Source: Siphonodentalium dalli
Lineage: Eukaryota > Mollusca > Scaphopoda > Gadilida > Siphonodentaliidae
DNA: 64,000 nucleotides
Assembly (NCBI GenBank): GCA_032622095.1
Contig: CP136068.1
Coordinates: 154,901,151 to 154,965,150 of the forward strand
Direction: 5' to 3'
Every line of letters begins with the position of its first letter. The stretch's first letter is position 1. The notes below the pieces were generated by a model, which ran no database searches, was not told the DNA's origin, and worked only from the letters and a program-made list of their open reading frames with translations. The position numbers and the translations under genes are program-made. Of the stretch, positions 12,729 through 28,600 are shown piece by piece.

Positions 12729-15700
12729 ACGTTCTAATTATGTAAAACAAGAAAGAAGTGGTTTAAACAAAATAAAAACAACAATGTTCAAAGCTAGTCA
12801 TTGGAGAGTTTGACAGGAAATATTCGTAATAAACGCACTGATTTATCTAGTTTATGATCTCAATAAGGTATGTGCTCAGTAACAAACGCACTGAATTATC
12901 TACATGTAGCTTATGGACTAAACTAGGGTATGTGCTCAGTAACAAACGCACTGAATTATCTACATGTAGCTTATGGACTAAACTAGGGTATGTGCTCAGT
13001 AACAAACACACTGAATTATCTAGCTTATGGTCCAAACTAGGGTATGTGCTCAGTAACAAACTCACTGAATTATCTACATGTAGCTTATGGACTAAACTAG
13101 GGTATGTGCTCAGTAACAAACGCACTGAATTATCTAGCGTATAGACCAAACAAGGGTATGTGCTCAGTAACAAACTCACTGAATTATCTACATGTAGCTT
13201 ATGGACTAAACTAGGGTATGTGCTCAGTAAGAAACGCACTGAATTATCTACATGTAGCTTATGGACTAAACTAGGGTATGTGCTCAGTAACAAACGCACT
13301 GAATTATCTATTGTATAGACCAAACTAGGGTATGTGCTAAGTAACAAACGCACTGAATTATCTACATGTAGCTTATGGACTAAACTAGGGTATGTGCTCA
13401 GTAACAATCGCACTGAATTATCTACATGTAGCTTATGGACTAAACTAGGGTATGTGCTCAGTAGCAAACGCACTGAATTATCTACATGTAGCTTATAGAC
13501 CAAACTAGGGTATGTGCTCAGTAACAAACGCACTGAATTATCTACATGTAGCTTATGGACTAAACTAGGGTATGTGCTCAGTAACAAACGCACTGAATTA
13601 TCTACATGCAGCTTATAGACCAAACTAGGGTATGTGCTCTGTAACAAACGCACTGAATTATCTACATGTAGCTTATAGACCAAACTAGAGAAGTGCTCAG
13701 TAACAAACGCACTGAATTATCTACATGTAGCTTATGGACTAAACTAGGGTATGCGCTCAGTAACAAACGCACTGAATTATCTACAGGTAGCCTATGGACT
13801 AAACTAGGATATGCGCTCAGTAACAAACGCACCGAATGATCTACACGTAGCTTATGGACCAAACTAGGGTATGCGCTCAGTAACAAACGCACTGAATTAT
13901 CTGAATTATACGTTCTAATTATGTAAAACAAGAAAGAAGTGGTTTAAACAAAATAAAAACAACAATGTTCAAAGCTAGTCATTGGAGATTTTGACAGGAA
14001 ATATTCGTAATAAACGCACTGATTTATCTAGTTTATGATCTCAATAAGGAATGTGCTCAGTAACAAACGCACTGAATTATCTACATGTAGCTTATGGACT
14101 AAACTAGGGTATGTGCTCAGTAACAAACTCACTGAATTATATACATGTAGCTTATGGACTAAACTAGGGTATGTGCTCAGTAACAAACACACTGAATTAT
14201 CTAGCTTATGGTCCAAACTAGGGTATGTGCTCAGTAACAAACTCACTGAATTATCTACATGTAGCTTATGGACTAAACTAGGGTATGTGCTCAGTAACAA
14301 ACGCACTGAATTATCTAGCGTATAGACCAAACAAGGGTATGTGCTCAGTAACAAACTCACTGAATTATCTACATGTAGCTTATGGACTAAACTAGGGTAT
14401 GTGCTCAGTAAGAAACGCACTGAATTATCTACATGTAGCTTATGGACTAAACTAGGGTATGTGCTCAGTAACAAACGCACTGAATTATCTATTGTATATA
14501 CCAAACTAGGGTATGTGCTAAGTAACAAACGCACTGAATTATCTACATGTAGCTTATGGACTAAACTAGGGTATGTGCTCAGTAACAAACGCACTGAATT
14601 ATCTACATGTAGCTTATGGACTAAACTAGGGTATGTGCTCAGTAACAAACGCACTGAATTATCTACATGTAGCTTATAGACCAAACTAGGGTATGTGCTC
14701 AGTAACAAACGCACTGAATTATCTACATGTAGCTTATGGACTAAACTAGGGTATGTGCTCAGTAACAAACGCACTGAATTATCTACATGTAGCTTATAGA
14801 CCAAACTAGAGAAGTGCTCAGTAACAAACGCACTGAATTATCTACATGTAGCTTATGGACTAAACTAGGGTATGTACTCATTAAAAAACGCACTGAATTA
14901 TCTACGTGTAGCTTATGGGTTAAACTAGGGTATGTGCTCAGTGACAAACACACTGAATTATCTACATGTAGCTTATGGACCAAACTAGGGTATGTGCTCA
15001 GTAACAAACGCACTGAATTATCTACCTGTAGCTTATGGATTGAACTAGGGCGTGTGCTCAGTAACAAACGCACTGAATTATCTACATGTAGCTTATGGAC
15101 CAAACTAGGTTGTGTGCTCAGTAACAAATGCACTGAATTATCTACATGTAGCTTATGGACCAAACTAGGGTATGTGCTCAGTGACAAACGCTCTGAATTA
15201 TCAACATGTAGCTTATGGACTAAACCAGGGTGTGTGCTCAGTAACAAACGCACTGAATTATCTACATGTAGCTTATGGACCAAACTAGGGTATGTGCTCA
15301 GTAACAAACGCACTGGATTATCTACATGTAGCATATGGACCAAACTAGGGTATGTGCTCAGTAACAAACGCACTGAATTATCTACATGTAGCTTATGGAC
15401 CAAACAATAGTATGCGCTCAGTAACAAACGCACTGAATTATCTACATGTAGCTTATGGACCAAACTAGGATATGCGCTCAGTAACAAACGCACATAATTA
15501 TCCACATATAGCTTATGGACCAAACTAGGGTATGCGCTCAGTAACGAACGCACTGAATGATCTACATGTAGCTTATGGACCAAACTCTGGTATGCGCTCA
15601 GTAACAAACGCACTGAATTATCTACAGGTAGCCTATGGACTAAACTAGGATATGCGCTCAGTAACAAACGCACCGAATGATCTACACGTAGCTTATGGAC

Positions 15701-15769
15701 CAAACTAGGGTATGCGCTCAGTAACAAACGCACTGAATTATCTGAATTATACGTTCTAATTATGTAAAA

Positions 15770-18700
15770 CAAGAAAGAAGTGGTTTAAACAAAATAAAAA
15801 CAACAATGTTCAAAGCTACTCATTGGAGAGTTTGACAGGAAATATTCGTAATAAACGCACTGATTTATCTAGTTTATGATCTCAATAAGGTATGTGCTCA
15901 GTAACAAACGCACTGAATTATCTACATGTAGCTTATGGACTAAACTAGGGTATGTGCTCAGTAACAAACGCACTGAATTATCCACATGTGGCTTATGGAC
16001 TAAACTAGGGTATGTGCTCAGTAACAAACACACTGAATTATCTAGCTTATGGTCCAAACTAGGGTATGTGCTCAGTAACAAACTCACTGAATTATCTACA
16101 TGTAGCTTATGGACTAAACTAGGGTATGTGCTCAGTAACAAACGCACTGAATTATCTAGCGTATAGACCAAACAAGGGTATGTGCTCAGTAACAAACTCA
16201 CTGAATTATCTACATGTAGCTTATGGACTAAACTAGGGTATGTGCTCAGTAAGAAACGCACTGAATTATCTACATGTAGCTTATGGACTAAACTAGGGTA
16301 TGTGCTCAGTAACAAACGCACTGAATTATCTATTGTATATACCAAACTAGGGTATGTGCTAAGTAACAAACGCACTGAATTATCTACATGTAGCTTATGG
16401 ACTAAACTAGAGTATGTGCTCAGTAACAAACGCACTGAATTATCTACATGTAGCTTATAGACCAAACTAGGGTATGTGCTCAGTAACAAACGCACTGAAT
16501 TATCTACATGTAGCTTATAGACCAAACTAGGGTATGTGCTCAGTAACAAACGCACTGAATTATCTACATGTAGCTTATAGACCAAACTAGGGTATGTGCT
16601 CAGTAACAAACGCACTGAATTATCTACATGTAGCTTATGGACCAAACTAGGGTATGTGCCCAGTAACGAACGCACTGAATTATCTACATGTAGCTTATGG
16701 ATTGAACTAGGGCGTGTGCTCAGTAACAAACGCACTGAATTATCTACATGTAGCTTATGGACCAAAGTAGGTTGTGTGCTCAGTAACAAACGCACTGAAT
16801 TATCTACATGTAGCTTATGGACCAAACTAGGTTGTGTGCTCAGTAACAAACGCACTGAATTATCTACATGTAGCTTATGGACCAAACTATGTTGTGTGCT
16901 CAGTAACAAACGCACTGAATTATCTACATGTAGCTTATGGATTGAACTAGGGCGTGTGCTCAGTAACAAACGCACTGAATTATCTACATGTAGCTTATGG
17001 ACCAAACTAGGTTGTGTGCTCAGTAACAAACGCACTGAATTATCTACATGTAGCTTATGGACCAAACTAGGGTATGTGCTCAGTGACAAACGCACTGAAT
17101 TATCTACATATAGCTTATGGACTTAACTATGGTATGTGCTCAGTAACAAACACACTGAATTATCTAGCTTATGATCCAAACTAGAGTATGTGCTCAGTAA
17201 CAAACTCACTGAATTATCTACATGTAGCTTATGGACTAAACTAGGGTATGTGCTCAGTAAGAAACGCACTGAATTATCTATTGTATAGACCAAACTAGGG
17301 TATGTGCTAAGTAACAAACGCACTGAATTATCTACATGTAGCTTATGGACTAAACTAGGGTATGTGCTCAGTAACAAACGCACTGAATTATCTACATGTA
17401 GCTTATGGACTAAACTAGGGTATGTGCTCAGTAACAAACGCACTGCATTATCTACATGTAGCTTACAGACCAAACTAGGGTATGTGCTCAGTAACAAACG
17501 CACTGAATTATCTACATGTAGCTTATGGATTGAACTAGGGCGTGTGCTCAGTAACAAACGCACTGAATTATCTACATGTAGCTTATGGACCAAACTAGGT
17601 TGTGTGCTCAGTAACAAACGCACTGAATTATCTACATGTAGCTTATGGACCAAACTAGGGTATGTGCTCAGTGACAAACGCACTGAATTATCTACATGTA
17701 GCTTATGGACTAAACTAGGGTATGTGCTCAGTAACAAACGCACTGAATTATCTAGCGTATAGACCAAACTAGGGTATGTGCTCAGTGACAAACGCACTGA
17801 ATTATCTACTTGTAGCTTATGGACTAAACTATGGTATGTGCTCAGTAACAAACACACTGAATTATCTAGCTTATGGTCCAAACTAGGGTATGTGCTCAGT
17901 AACAAACGCACTGAATTATCTACATGTAGCATATGGACCAAACTAGAGAAGTGCTCAGTAACAAACTCACTGAATTATCTACATGTAGCTTATGGACTAA
18001 ACTAGGGTATGTGCTCAGTAACAAACGCACTGAATTATCTACAGGTAGCCTATGGACTAAACTAGGATATGCGCTCAGTAACAAACGAACCGAATGATCT
18101 ACACGTAGCTTATGGACCAAACTAGGGTATGCGCTCAGTAACAAACGCACTGAATTATCTGAATTATACGTACTAATTATGTAAAACAAGAAAGACGTGG
18201 TTTAAACAAAATAAAAACAACAATGTTCAAAGCTAGTCATTGGAGAGTTTGACAGGAAATATTCGTAATAGACGCACTGATTTATCTAGTTTATGATCTC
18301 AATAAGGTATGTGCTCAGTAACAAACGCACTGAATTATCTACATGTAGCTTATGGACTAAACTAGGGTATGTGCTCAGTAACAAACGCACTGAATTATCT
18401 ACATGTAGCTTATGGACTAAACTAGGGTATGTGCTCAGTAACAAACACACTGAATTATTTAGCTTATGGTCCAAACTAGGGTATGTGCTCAGTAACAAAC
18501 TCACTGAATTATCTACATGTAGCTTATGGACTAAACTAGGGTATGTGCTCAGTAACAAACGCACTGAATTATCTACATGCAGCTTATAGACCAAACTAGG
18601 GTATGTGCTCAGTAACAAACGCACTGAATTATCTACATGTAGATTATGGACTAAACTAGGGTATGTGCTCAGTAACAAACGCACTGACTTATCTACATGT

Positions 18701-18959
18701 AGCTTATAGACCAAACTAGAGAAGTGCTCAGTAACAAACGCACTGAATTATCTACATGTAGCTTATGGACTAAACTAGGGTATGCGCTCAGTAACAAACG
18801 CACTGAATTATCTACAGGTAGCCTATGGACTAAACTAGGATATGCGCTCAGTAACAAACGCACCGAATGATCTACACGTAGCTTATGGACCAAACTAGGG
18901 TATGCGCTCAGTAACACACGCACTGAATTATCTGAATTATACGTTCTAATTATGTAAAA
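15770..18959 (+). repeat. 3.19 kb segmental duplication in satellite B, copy 1
   Basis: This segment is repeated almost perfectly at 18960-22149, with an offset of 3190 falling to 3189. It spans spacer, monomers, gacg spacer and the 773 bp block. The second copy lacks one base near 20899 (cttatggataaact against cttatggactaaact near 17702). Monomer variants in between match position by position, so this is one recent event and not independent similarity. Confidence 0.85.
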
Positions 18960-21900
18960 CAAGAAAGAAGTGGTTTAAACAAAATAAAAACACCAATGTT
19001 CAAAGCTAGTCATTGGAGAGTTTGACAGGAAATATTCGTAATAAACGCACTGATTTATCTAGTTTATGATCTCAATAAGGTATGTGCTCAGTAACAAACG
19101 CACTGAATTATCTACATGTAGCTTATGGACTAAACTAGGGTATGTGCTCAGTAACAAACGCACTGAATTATCCACATGTGGCTTATGGACTAAACTAGGG
19201 TATGTGCTCAGTAACAAACACACTGAATTATCTAGCTTATGGTCCAAACTAGGGTATGTGCTCAGTAACAAACTCACTGAATTATCTACATGTAGCTTAT
19301 GGACTAAACTAGGGTATGTGCTCAGTAACAAACGCACTGAATTATCTAGCGTATAGACCAAACAAGGGTATGTGCTCAGTAACAAACTCACTGAATTATC
19401 TACATGTAGCTTATGGACTAAACTAGGGTATGTGCTCAGTAAGAAACGCACTGAATTATCTACATGTAGCTTATGGACTAAACTAGGGTATGTGCTCAGT
19501 AACAAACGCACTGAATTATCTATTGTATATACCAAACTAGGGTATGTGCTAAGTAACAAACGCACTGAATTATCTACATGTAGCTTATGGACTAAACTAG
19601 AGTATGTGCTCAGTAACAAACGCACTGAATTATCTACATGTAGCTTATAGACCAAACTAGGGTATGTGCTCAGTAACAAACGCACTGAATTATCTACATG
19701 TAGCTTATAGACCAAACTAGGGTATGTGCTCAGTAACAAACGCACTGAATTATCTACATGTAGCTTATAGACCAAACTAGGGTATGTGCTCAGTAACAAA
19801 CGCACTGAATTATCTACATGTAGCTTATGGACCAAACTAGGGTATGTGCCCAGTAACGAACGCACTGAATTATCTACATGTAGCTTATGGATTGAACTAG
19901 GGCGTGTGCTCAGTAACAAACGCACTGAATTATCTACATGTAGCTTATGGACCAAAGTAGGTTGTGTGCTCAGTAACAAACGCACTGAATTATCTACATG
20001 TAGCTTATGGACCAAACTAGGTTGTGTGCTCAGTAACAAACGCACTGAATTATCTACATGTAGCTTATGGACCAAACTATGTTGTGTGCTCAGTAACAAA
20101 CGCACTGAATTATCTACATGTAGCTTATGGATTGAACTAGGGCGTGTGCTCAGTAACAAACGCACTGAATTATCTACATGTAGCTTATGGACCAAACTAG
20201 GTTGTGTGCTCAGTAACAAACGCACTGAATTATCTACATGTAGCTTATGGACCAAACTAGGGTATGTGCTCAGTGACAAACGCACTGAATTATCTACATA
20301 TAGCTTATGGACTTAACTATGGTATGTGCTCAGTAACAAACACACTGAATTATCTAGCTTATGATCCAAACTAGAGTATGTGCTCAGTAACAAACTCACT
20401 GAATTATCTACATGTAGCTTATGGACTAAACTAGGGTATGTGCTCAGTAAGAAACGCACTGAATTATCTATTGTATAGACCAAACTAGGGTATGTGCTAA
20501 GTAACAAACGCACTGAATTATCTACATGTAGCTTATGGACTAAACTAGGGTATGTGCTCAGTAACAAACGCACTGAATTATCTACATGTAGCTTATGGAC
20601 TAAACTAGGGTATGTGCTCAGTAACAAACGCACTGCATTATCTACATGTAGCTTACAGACCAAACTAGGGTATGTGCTCAGTAACAAACGCACTGAATTA
20701 TCTACATGTAGCTTATGGATTGAACTAGGGCGTGTGCTCAGTAACAAACGCACTGAATTATCTACATGTAGCTTATGGACCAAACTAGGTTGTGTGCTCA
20801 GTAACAAACGCACTGAATTATCTACATGTAGCTTATGGACCAAACTAGGGTATGTGCTCAGTGACAAACGCACTGAATTATCTACATGTAGCTTATGGAT
20901 AAACTAGGGTATGTGCTCAGTAACAAACGCACTGAATTATCTAGCGTATAGACCAAACTAGGGTATGTGCTCAGTGACAAACGCACTGAATTATCTACTT
21001 GTAGCTTATGGACTAAACTATGGTATGTGCTCAGTAACAAACACACTGAATTATCTAGCTTATGGTCCAAACTAGGGTATGTGCTCAGTAACAAACGCAC
21101 TGAATTATCTACATGTAGCATATGGACCAAACTAGAGAAGTGCTCAGTAACAAACTCACTGAATTATCTACATGTAGCTTATGGACTAAACTAGGGTATG
21201 TGCTCAGTAACAAACGCACTGAATTATCTACAGGTAGCCTATGGACTAAACTAGGATATGCGCTCAGTAACAAACGAACCGAATGATCTACACGTAGCTT
21301 ATGGACCAAACTAGGGTATGCGCTCAGTAACAAACGCACTGAATTATCTGAATTATACGTACTAATTATGTAAAACAAGAAAGACGTGGTTTAAACAAAA
21401 TAAAAACAACAATGTTCAAACCTAGTCATTGGAGAGTTTGACAGGAAATATTCGTAATAGACGCACTGATTTATCTAGTTTATGATCTCAATAAGGTATG
21501 TGCTCAGTAACAAACGCACTGAATTATCTACATGTAGCTTATGGACTAAACTAGGGTATGTGCTCAGTAACAAACGCACTGAATTATCTACATGTAGCTT
21601 ATGGACTAAACTAGGGTATGTGCTCAGTAACAAACACACTGAATTATTTAGCTTATGGTCCAAACTAGGGTATGTGCTCAGTAACAAACTCACTGAATTA
21701 TCTACATGTAGCTTATGGACTAAACTAGGGTATGTGCTCAGTAACAAACGCACTGAATTATCTACATGCAGCTTATAGACCAAACTAGGGTATGTGCTCA
21801 GTAACAAACGCACTGAATTATCTACATGTAGATTATGGACTAAACTAGGGTATGTGCTCAGTAACAAACGCACTGACTTATCTACATGTAGCTTATAGAC

Positions 21901-22149
21901 CAAACTAGAGAAGTGCTCAGTAACAAACGCACTGAATTATCTACATGTAGCTTATGGACTAAACTAGGGTATGCGCTCAGTAACAAACGCACTGAATTAT
22001 CTACAGGTAGCCTATGGACTAAACTTGGATATGCGCTCAGTAACAAACGCACCGAATGATCTACACGTAGCTTATGGACCAAACTAGGGTATGCGCTCAG
22101 TAACACACGCACTGAATTATCTGAATTATACGTTCTAATTATGTAAAAC
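18960..22149 (+). repeat. 3.19 kb segmental duplication in satellite B, copy 2
   Basis: Direct tandem copy of the preceding 3.19 kb. The spacer starting at 18941 and the one starting at 22130 share the rare aacaccaatg variant, consistent with a breakpoint in the spacer. Similarity to the first copy stops soon after 22150: the tccacatgtgg variant at 15990 and 19170 is absent at 22350. Confidence 0.85.
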
Positions 22150-22639
22150 AAGAAAGAAGTGGTTTAAACAAAATAAAAACACCAATGTTCAAAGCTAGTC
22201 ATTGGAGAGTTTGACAGGAAATATTCGTAATAAACGCACTGATTTATCTAGTTTATGATCTCAATAAGGTATGTGCTCAGTAACAAACGCACTGAATTAT
22301 CTACATGTAGCTTATGGACTAAACTAGGGTATGTGCTCAGTAACAAACGCACTGAATTATCTACATGTAGCTTATGGACTAAACTAGGGTATGTGCTCAG
22401 TAAGTAACAAACACACTGAATTATCTACATGTAGCTTATGGACTAAACTAGGGTATGTGCTCAGTAACAAACGCACTGAATTATCTAGCGTATAGACCAA
22501 ACAAGGGTATGTGCTCAGTAACAAACTCACTGAATTATCTACATGTAGCTTATGGACTAAACTAGGGTATGTGCTCAGTAAGAAACGCACTGAATTATCT
22601 ACATGTAGCTTATGGACTAAACTAGGGTATGTGCTCAGT

Positions 22640-25607
22640 AACAAACGCACTGAATTATCTATTGTATAGACCAAACTAGGGTATGTGCTAAGTAACAAAC
22701 GAACTGAATTATCTACATGTAGCTTATGGACTAAACTAGGGTATGTGCTCAGTAACAAACGCACTGAATTATCTACATGTAGCTTATGGACTAAACTAGG
22801 GTATGTGCTCAGTAACAAACGCACTGAATTATCTACATGTAGCTTATAGACCAAACTAGGGTATGTGCTCAGTAAGAAACGCACTGAATTATCTATTGTA
22901 TAGACCAAACTAGGGTATGTGCTAAGTAACAAACGCACTGAATTATCTACATGTAGCTTATGAACTAAACTAGGGTATGTGGTCAGTAACAAACGCACTG
23001 AATTATCTACATGTAGCTTATGGACTAAACTAGGGTATGTGCTCAGTAACAAACGCACTGCATTATCTACATGTAGCTTACAGACCAAACTAGGGTATGT
23101 GCTCAGTAACAAACGCACTGAATTATCTACATGTAGCTTATGGACTAAACTAGGGTATGTGCTCAGTAACAAACGCACTGAATTATCTACATGTAGCTTA
23201 TAGACCAAACTAGGGTATGTGCTCAGTAACAAACGCACTGAATTATCTACATGTAGTTTATGGACTAAACTAGGGTATGTGCTCAGTAACAAACGCACTG
23301 AATTATCTACATGTAGCTTATAGACCAAACTAGAGAAGTGCTCAGTAACAAACGCACTGAATTATCTACATGTAGCTTATGGACTAAACTAGGGTATGTA
23401 CTCATTAAAAAACGCACTGAGTTATCTACGTGTAGCTTATGGGTTAAACTAGGGTATGTGCTCAGTAACAAACACACTGAATTATCTACATGTAGCTTAT
23501 GGACCAAACTAGGGTATGTGCTCAGTAACAAACGCACTGAATTATCTACCTGTAGCTTATGGATTGAACTAGGGCGTGTGCTCAGTTACAAACGCACTGA
23601 ATTATCTACATGTAGGTTATGGACCAAACTAGGTTGTGTGCTCAGTAACAAACGCACTGAATTATCTACATGTCGCTTATAGACCAAACTAGGGTATGTG
23701 CTCAGTAAAAAACGCACTGAATTATCTACATGTAGCTTATAGACCAAACTAGGGTATGTGCTCAGTAACAAACGCACTGAATTATCTACATGTAGCTTAT
23801 GGACCAAACTAGGGTATGTGCCCAGTAACGAACGCACTGAATTATCTACATGTAGCTTATGGATTGAACTAGGGCGTGTGCTCAGTAACAAACGCACTGA
23901 ATTATCTACATGTAGCTTATGGACCAAAGTAGGTTGTGTGCTCAGTAACAAACGCACTGAATTATCTACATGTAGCTTATGGACCAAACTAGGTTGTGTG
24001 CTCAGTAACAAACGCACTGAATTATCTACATGTAGCTTATGGACCAAACTAGGTTGTGTGCTCAGTAACAAACGCACTGAATTATCTACATGTAGCTTAT
24101 GGATTGAACTAGGGCGTGTGCTCAGTAACAAACGCACTGAATTATCTACATGTAGCTTATGGACTAAACTAGGGTATGTGCTCAGTAACAAACGCACTGA
24201 ATTATCTACATGTAGCTTATGGACTAAACTAGGGTATGTGCTCAGTAACAAACACACTGAATTATCTACATGTAGCTTATGGACTAAACTAGGGTATGTG
24301 CTCAGTAACAAACGCACTGAATTATCTAGCGTATAGACCAAACAAGGGTATGTGCTCAGTAACAAACTCACTGAATTATCTACATGTAGCTTATGGACTA
24401 AACTAGGGTATGTGCTCAGTAAGAAACGCACTGAATTATCTACATGTAGCTTATGGACTAAACTAGGGTATGTGCTCAGTAACAAACGCACTGAATTATC
24501 TATTGTATAGACCAAACTAGGGTATGTGCTAAGTAACAAACGAACTGAATTATCTACATGTAGCTTATGGACTAAACTAGGGTATGTGCTCAGTAACAAA
24601 CGCACTGAATTATCTACATGTAGCTTATGGACTAAACTAGGGTATGTGCTCAGTAACAAACGCACTGAATTATCTACATGTAGCTTATAGACCAAACTAG
24701 GGTATGTGCTCAGTAACAAACGCACTGAATTATCTACATGTAGTTTATGGACTAAACTAGGGTATGTGCTCAGTAACAAACGCACTGAATTATCTACATG
24801 TAGCTTATAGACCAAACTAGAGAAGTGCTCAGTAACAAACGCACTGAATTATCTACATGTAGCTTATGGACTAAACTAGGGTATGTACTCATTAAAAAAC
24901 GCACTGAGTTATCTACGTGTAGCTTATGGGTTAAACTAGGGTATGTGCTCAGTAACAAACACACTGAATTATCTACATGTAGCTTATGGACCAAACTAGG
25001 GTATGTGCTCAGTAACAAACGCACTGAATTATCTACCTGTAGCTTATGGATTGAACTAGGGCGTGTGCTCAGTAACAAACGCACTGAATTATCTACATGT
25101 AGGTTATGGACCAAACTAGGTTGTGTGCTCAGTAACAAACGCACTGAATTATCTACATGTCGCTTATAGACCAAACTAGGGTATGTGCTCAGTAACAAAC
25201 GCACTGAATTATCTACATGTAGCTTATAGACCAAACTAGGGTATGTGCTCAGTAACAAACGCACTGAATTATCTACATGTAGCTTATGGACCAAACTAGG
25301 GTATGTGCCCAGTAACGAACGCACTGAATTATCTACATGTAGCTTATGGATTGAACTAGGGCGTGTGCTCAGTAACAAACGCACTGAATTATCTACATGT
25401 AGCTTATGGACCAAAGTAGGTTGTGTGCTCAGTAACAAACGCACTGAATTATCTACATGTAGCTTATGGACCAAACTAGGTTGTGTGCTCAGTAACAAAC
25501 GCACTGAATAATCTACATGTAGCTTATGGACCAAACTAGGTTGTGTGCTCAGTAACAAACGCACTGAATTATCTACATGTAGCTTATGGATTGAACTAGG
25601 GCGTGTG
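22640..25607 (+). repeat. ~1.49 kb tandem duplication in satellite B
   Basis: Monomer variants at about 23250-24120 recur in the same order 1487 bp later at 24737-25607. These include the agagaag junction, the cattaaaaaacg monomer, the gggttaaact monomer, taggttatgg, tgtcgctta and the gattgaact/gttgtg series. The outer limits are approximate because flanking monomers are generic. Confidence 0.65.
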
Positions 25608-28600
25608 CTCAGTAACAAACGCACTGAATTATCTACATGTAGCTTATGGACCAAACTAGATTGTGTGCTCAGTAACAAACGCACTGAATTATCTACATGT
25701 AGCTTATGGACCAAACTAGGGTATGTGCTCAGTGACAAACGCACTGAATTATCTACATATAGCTTATGGACTTAACTATGGTATGTGCTCAGTAACAAAC
25801 ACACTGAATTATCTAGCTTATGATCCAAACTAGAGTATGTGCTCAGTAACAAACTCACTGAATTATCTACATGTAGCTTATGGACTAAACTAGGGTATGT
25901 GCTCAGTAAGAAACGCACTGAATTATCTATTGTATAGACCAAACTAGGGTATGTGCTAAGTAACAAACGCACTGAATTATCTACATGTAGCTTATGAACT
26001 AAACTAGGGTATGTGGTCAGTAACAAACGCACTGAATTATCTACATGTAGCTTATGGACTAAACTAGGGTATGTGCTCAGTAACAAACGCACTGCATTAT
26101 CTACATGTAGCTTACAGACCAAACTAGGGTATGTGCTCAGTAACAAACGCACTGAATTATCTACATGTAGCTTATGGATTGAACTAGGGCGTGTGCTCAG
26201 TAACAAACGCACTGAATTATCTACATGTAGCTTATGGACCAAACTAGGTTGTGTGCTCAGTAACAAACGCACTGAATTATCTACATGTAGCTTATGGACC
26301 AAACTAGGGTATGTGCTCAGTGACAAACGCTCTGAATTATCAACATGTAGCTTATGGACTGAACCAGGGTGTGTGCTCAGTAACAAACACACTGAATTAT
26401 CTACATGTAGCTTATGGACCAAACTAGGGTATGTGCTCAGTAACAAACGCACTGAATTATCTACCTGTAGCTTATGGATTGAACTAGGGCGTGTGCTCAG
26501 TAACAAACGCACTGAATTATCTACATGTAGCTTATGGACCAAACTAGGTTGTGTGCTCAGTAACAAACGCACTGAATTATCTACATGTCGCTTATGGAAC
26601 AAACTAGGGTATGTGCTCAGTGAAAAACGCTCTGAATTATCAACATGTAGCTTATGGACTGAACCAGGGTGTGTGCTCAGTAACAAACGCACTGGATTAT
26701 CTACATGTAGCATATGGACCAAACTAGGGTATGTGCTCAGTAACAAACGCACTGAATTATCTACATGTAGCTTATGGACCAAACAATAGTATGCGCTCAG
26801 TAACAAACGCACTGAATTATCTACATGTAGCTTATGGACCAAACTAGGATATGCGCTCAGTAACAAACGCACATAATTATCCATATATAGCTTATGGACC
26901 AAACTAGGGTATGCGCTCAGTAACGAACGCACTGAATGATCTACATGTAGCTTATGGACCAAACTCTGGTATGCGCTCAGTAACAAACGCACTGAATTAT
27001 CTACAGGTAGCCTATGGACTAAACTAGGATATGCGCTCAGTAACAAACGCACTGAATTATCTGAATTATACGTTCTAATTATGTAAAACAAGAAAGAAGT
27101 GGTTTAAACAAAATAAAAACAACAATGTTCAAAGCTAGTCATTGGAGAGTTTGACAGGAAATATTCGTAATAAACGCACTGATTTATCTAGTTTATGATC
27201 TCAATAAGGTATGTGCTCAGTAAAAAACGCACTGAATTATCTACATGTAGCTTATGGACTAAACTAGGGTATGTGCTCAGTAACAAACGCACTGAATTAT
27301 CTACATGTAGCTTATGGACTAAACTAGGGTATGCGCTCAGTAACAAACACACTGAATTATCTAGCTTATGGTCCAAACTAGGGTATGTGCTCAGTAACAA
27401 ACTCACTGAATTATCTACATGTAGCTTATGGACTAAACTAGGGTATGTGCTCAGTAACAAACGCACTGAATTATCTAGCGTATAGACCAAACAAGGGTAT
27501 GTGCTCAGTAACAAACTCACTGAATTATCTACATGTAGCTTATGGACTAAACTAGGGTATGTGCTCAGTAAGAAACGCACTGAATTATCTACATGTAGCT
27601 TATGGACTAAACTAGGGTATGTGCTCAGTAACAAACGCACTGAATTATCTATTGTATAGACCAAACTAGGGTATGTGCTAAGTAACAAACGCACTGAATT
27701 ATCTACATGTAGCTTATGGACTAAACTAGGGTATGTGCTCAGTAACAAACGCACTGAATTATCTACATGTATCTTATGGACTAAACTAGGGTATGTGCTC
27801 AGTAACAAACGCACTGAATTATCTACATGTAGCTTATAGACCAAACTAGGGTATGTGCTCAGTAACAAACGCACTGAATTATCTACATGTAGTTTATGGA
27901 CTAAACTAGGGTATGTGCTCAGTAACAAACGCACTGAATTATCTACATGTAGCTTATAGACCAAACTAGAGAAGTGCTCAGTAACAAACGCACTGAATTA
28001 TCTACATGTAGCTTATGGACTAAACTAGGGTATGTACTCATTAAAAAACGCACTGAGTTATCTACGTGTAGCTTATGGGTTAAACTAGGGTATGTGCTCA
28101 GTAACAAACACACTGAATTATCTACATGTAGCTTATGGACCAAACTAGGGTATGTGCTCAGTAACAAACGCACTGAATTATCTACATGTAGCTTATGGAT
28201 TGAACTAGGGCGTGTGCTCAGTAACAAACACACTGAATTATCTACATGTAGCTTATGGACCAAACTAGGTTGTGTGCTCAGTAACAAACGCAATGAATTA
28301 TCTACATGTAGCTTATGGACCAAACTAAGGTATGTGCTCAGTGACAAACGCACTGAATTATCTACATGTAGCTTATGGACTAAACTATGGTATGTGCTCA
28401 GTAACAAACACACTGAATTATCTAGCTTATGGTCCAAACTAGGGTATGTGCTCAGTAACAAACTCACTGAATTATCTACATGTAGCTTATGGACTAAACT
28501 AGGGTATGTGCTCAGTAACAAACGCACTGAATTATCTACATGCAGCTTATAGACCAAACTAGGGTATGTGCTCAGTAACAAACGCACTGAATTATCTACA

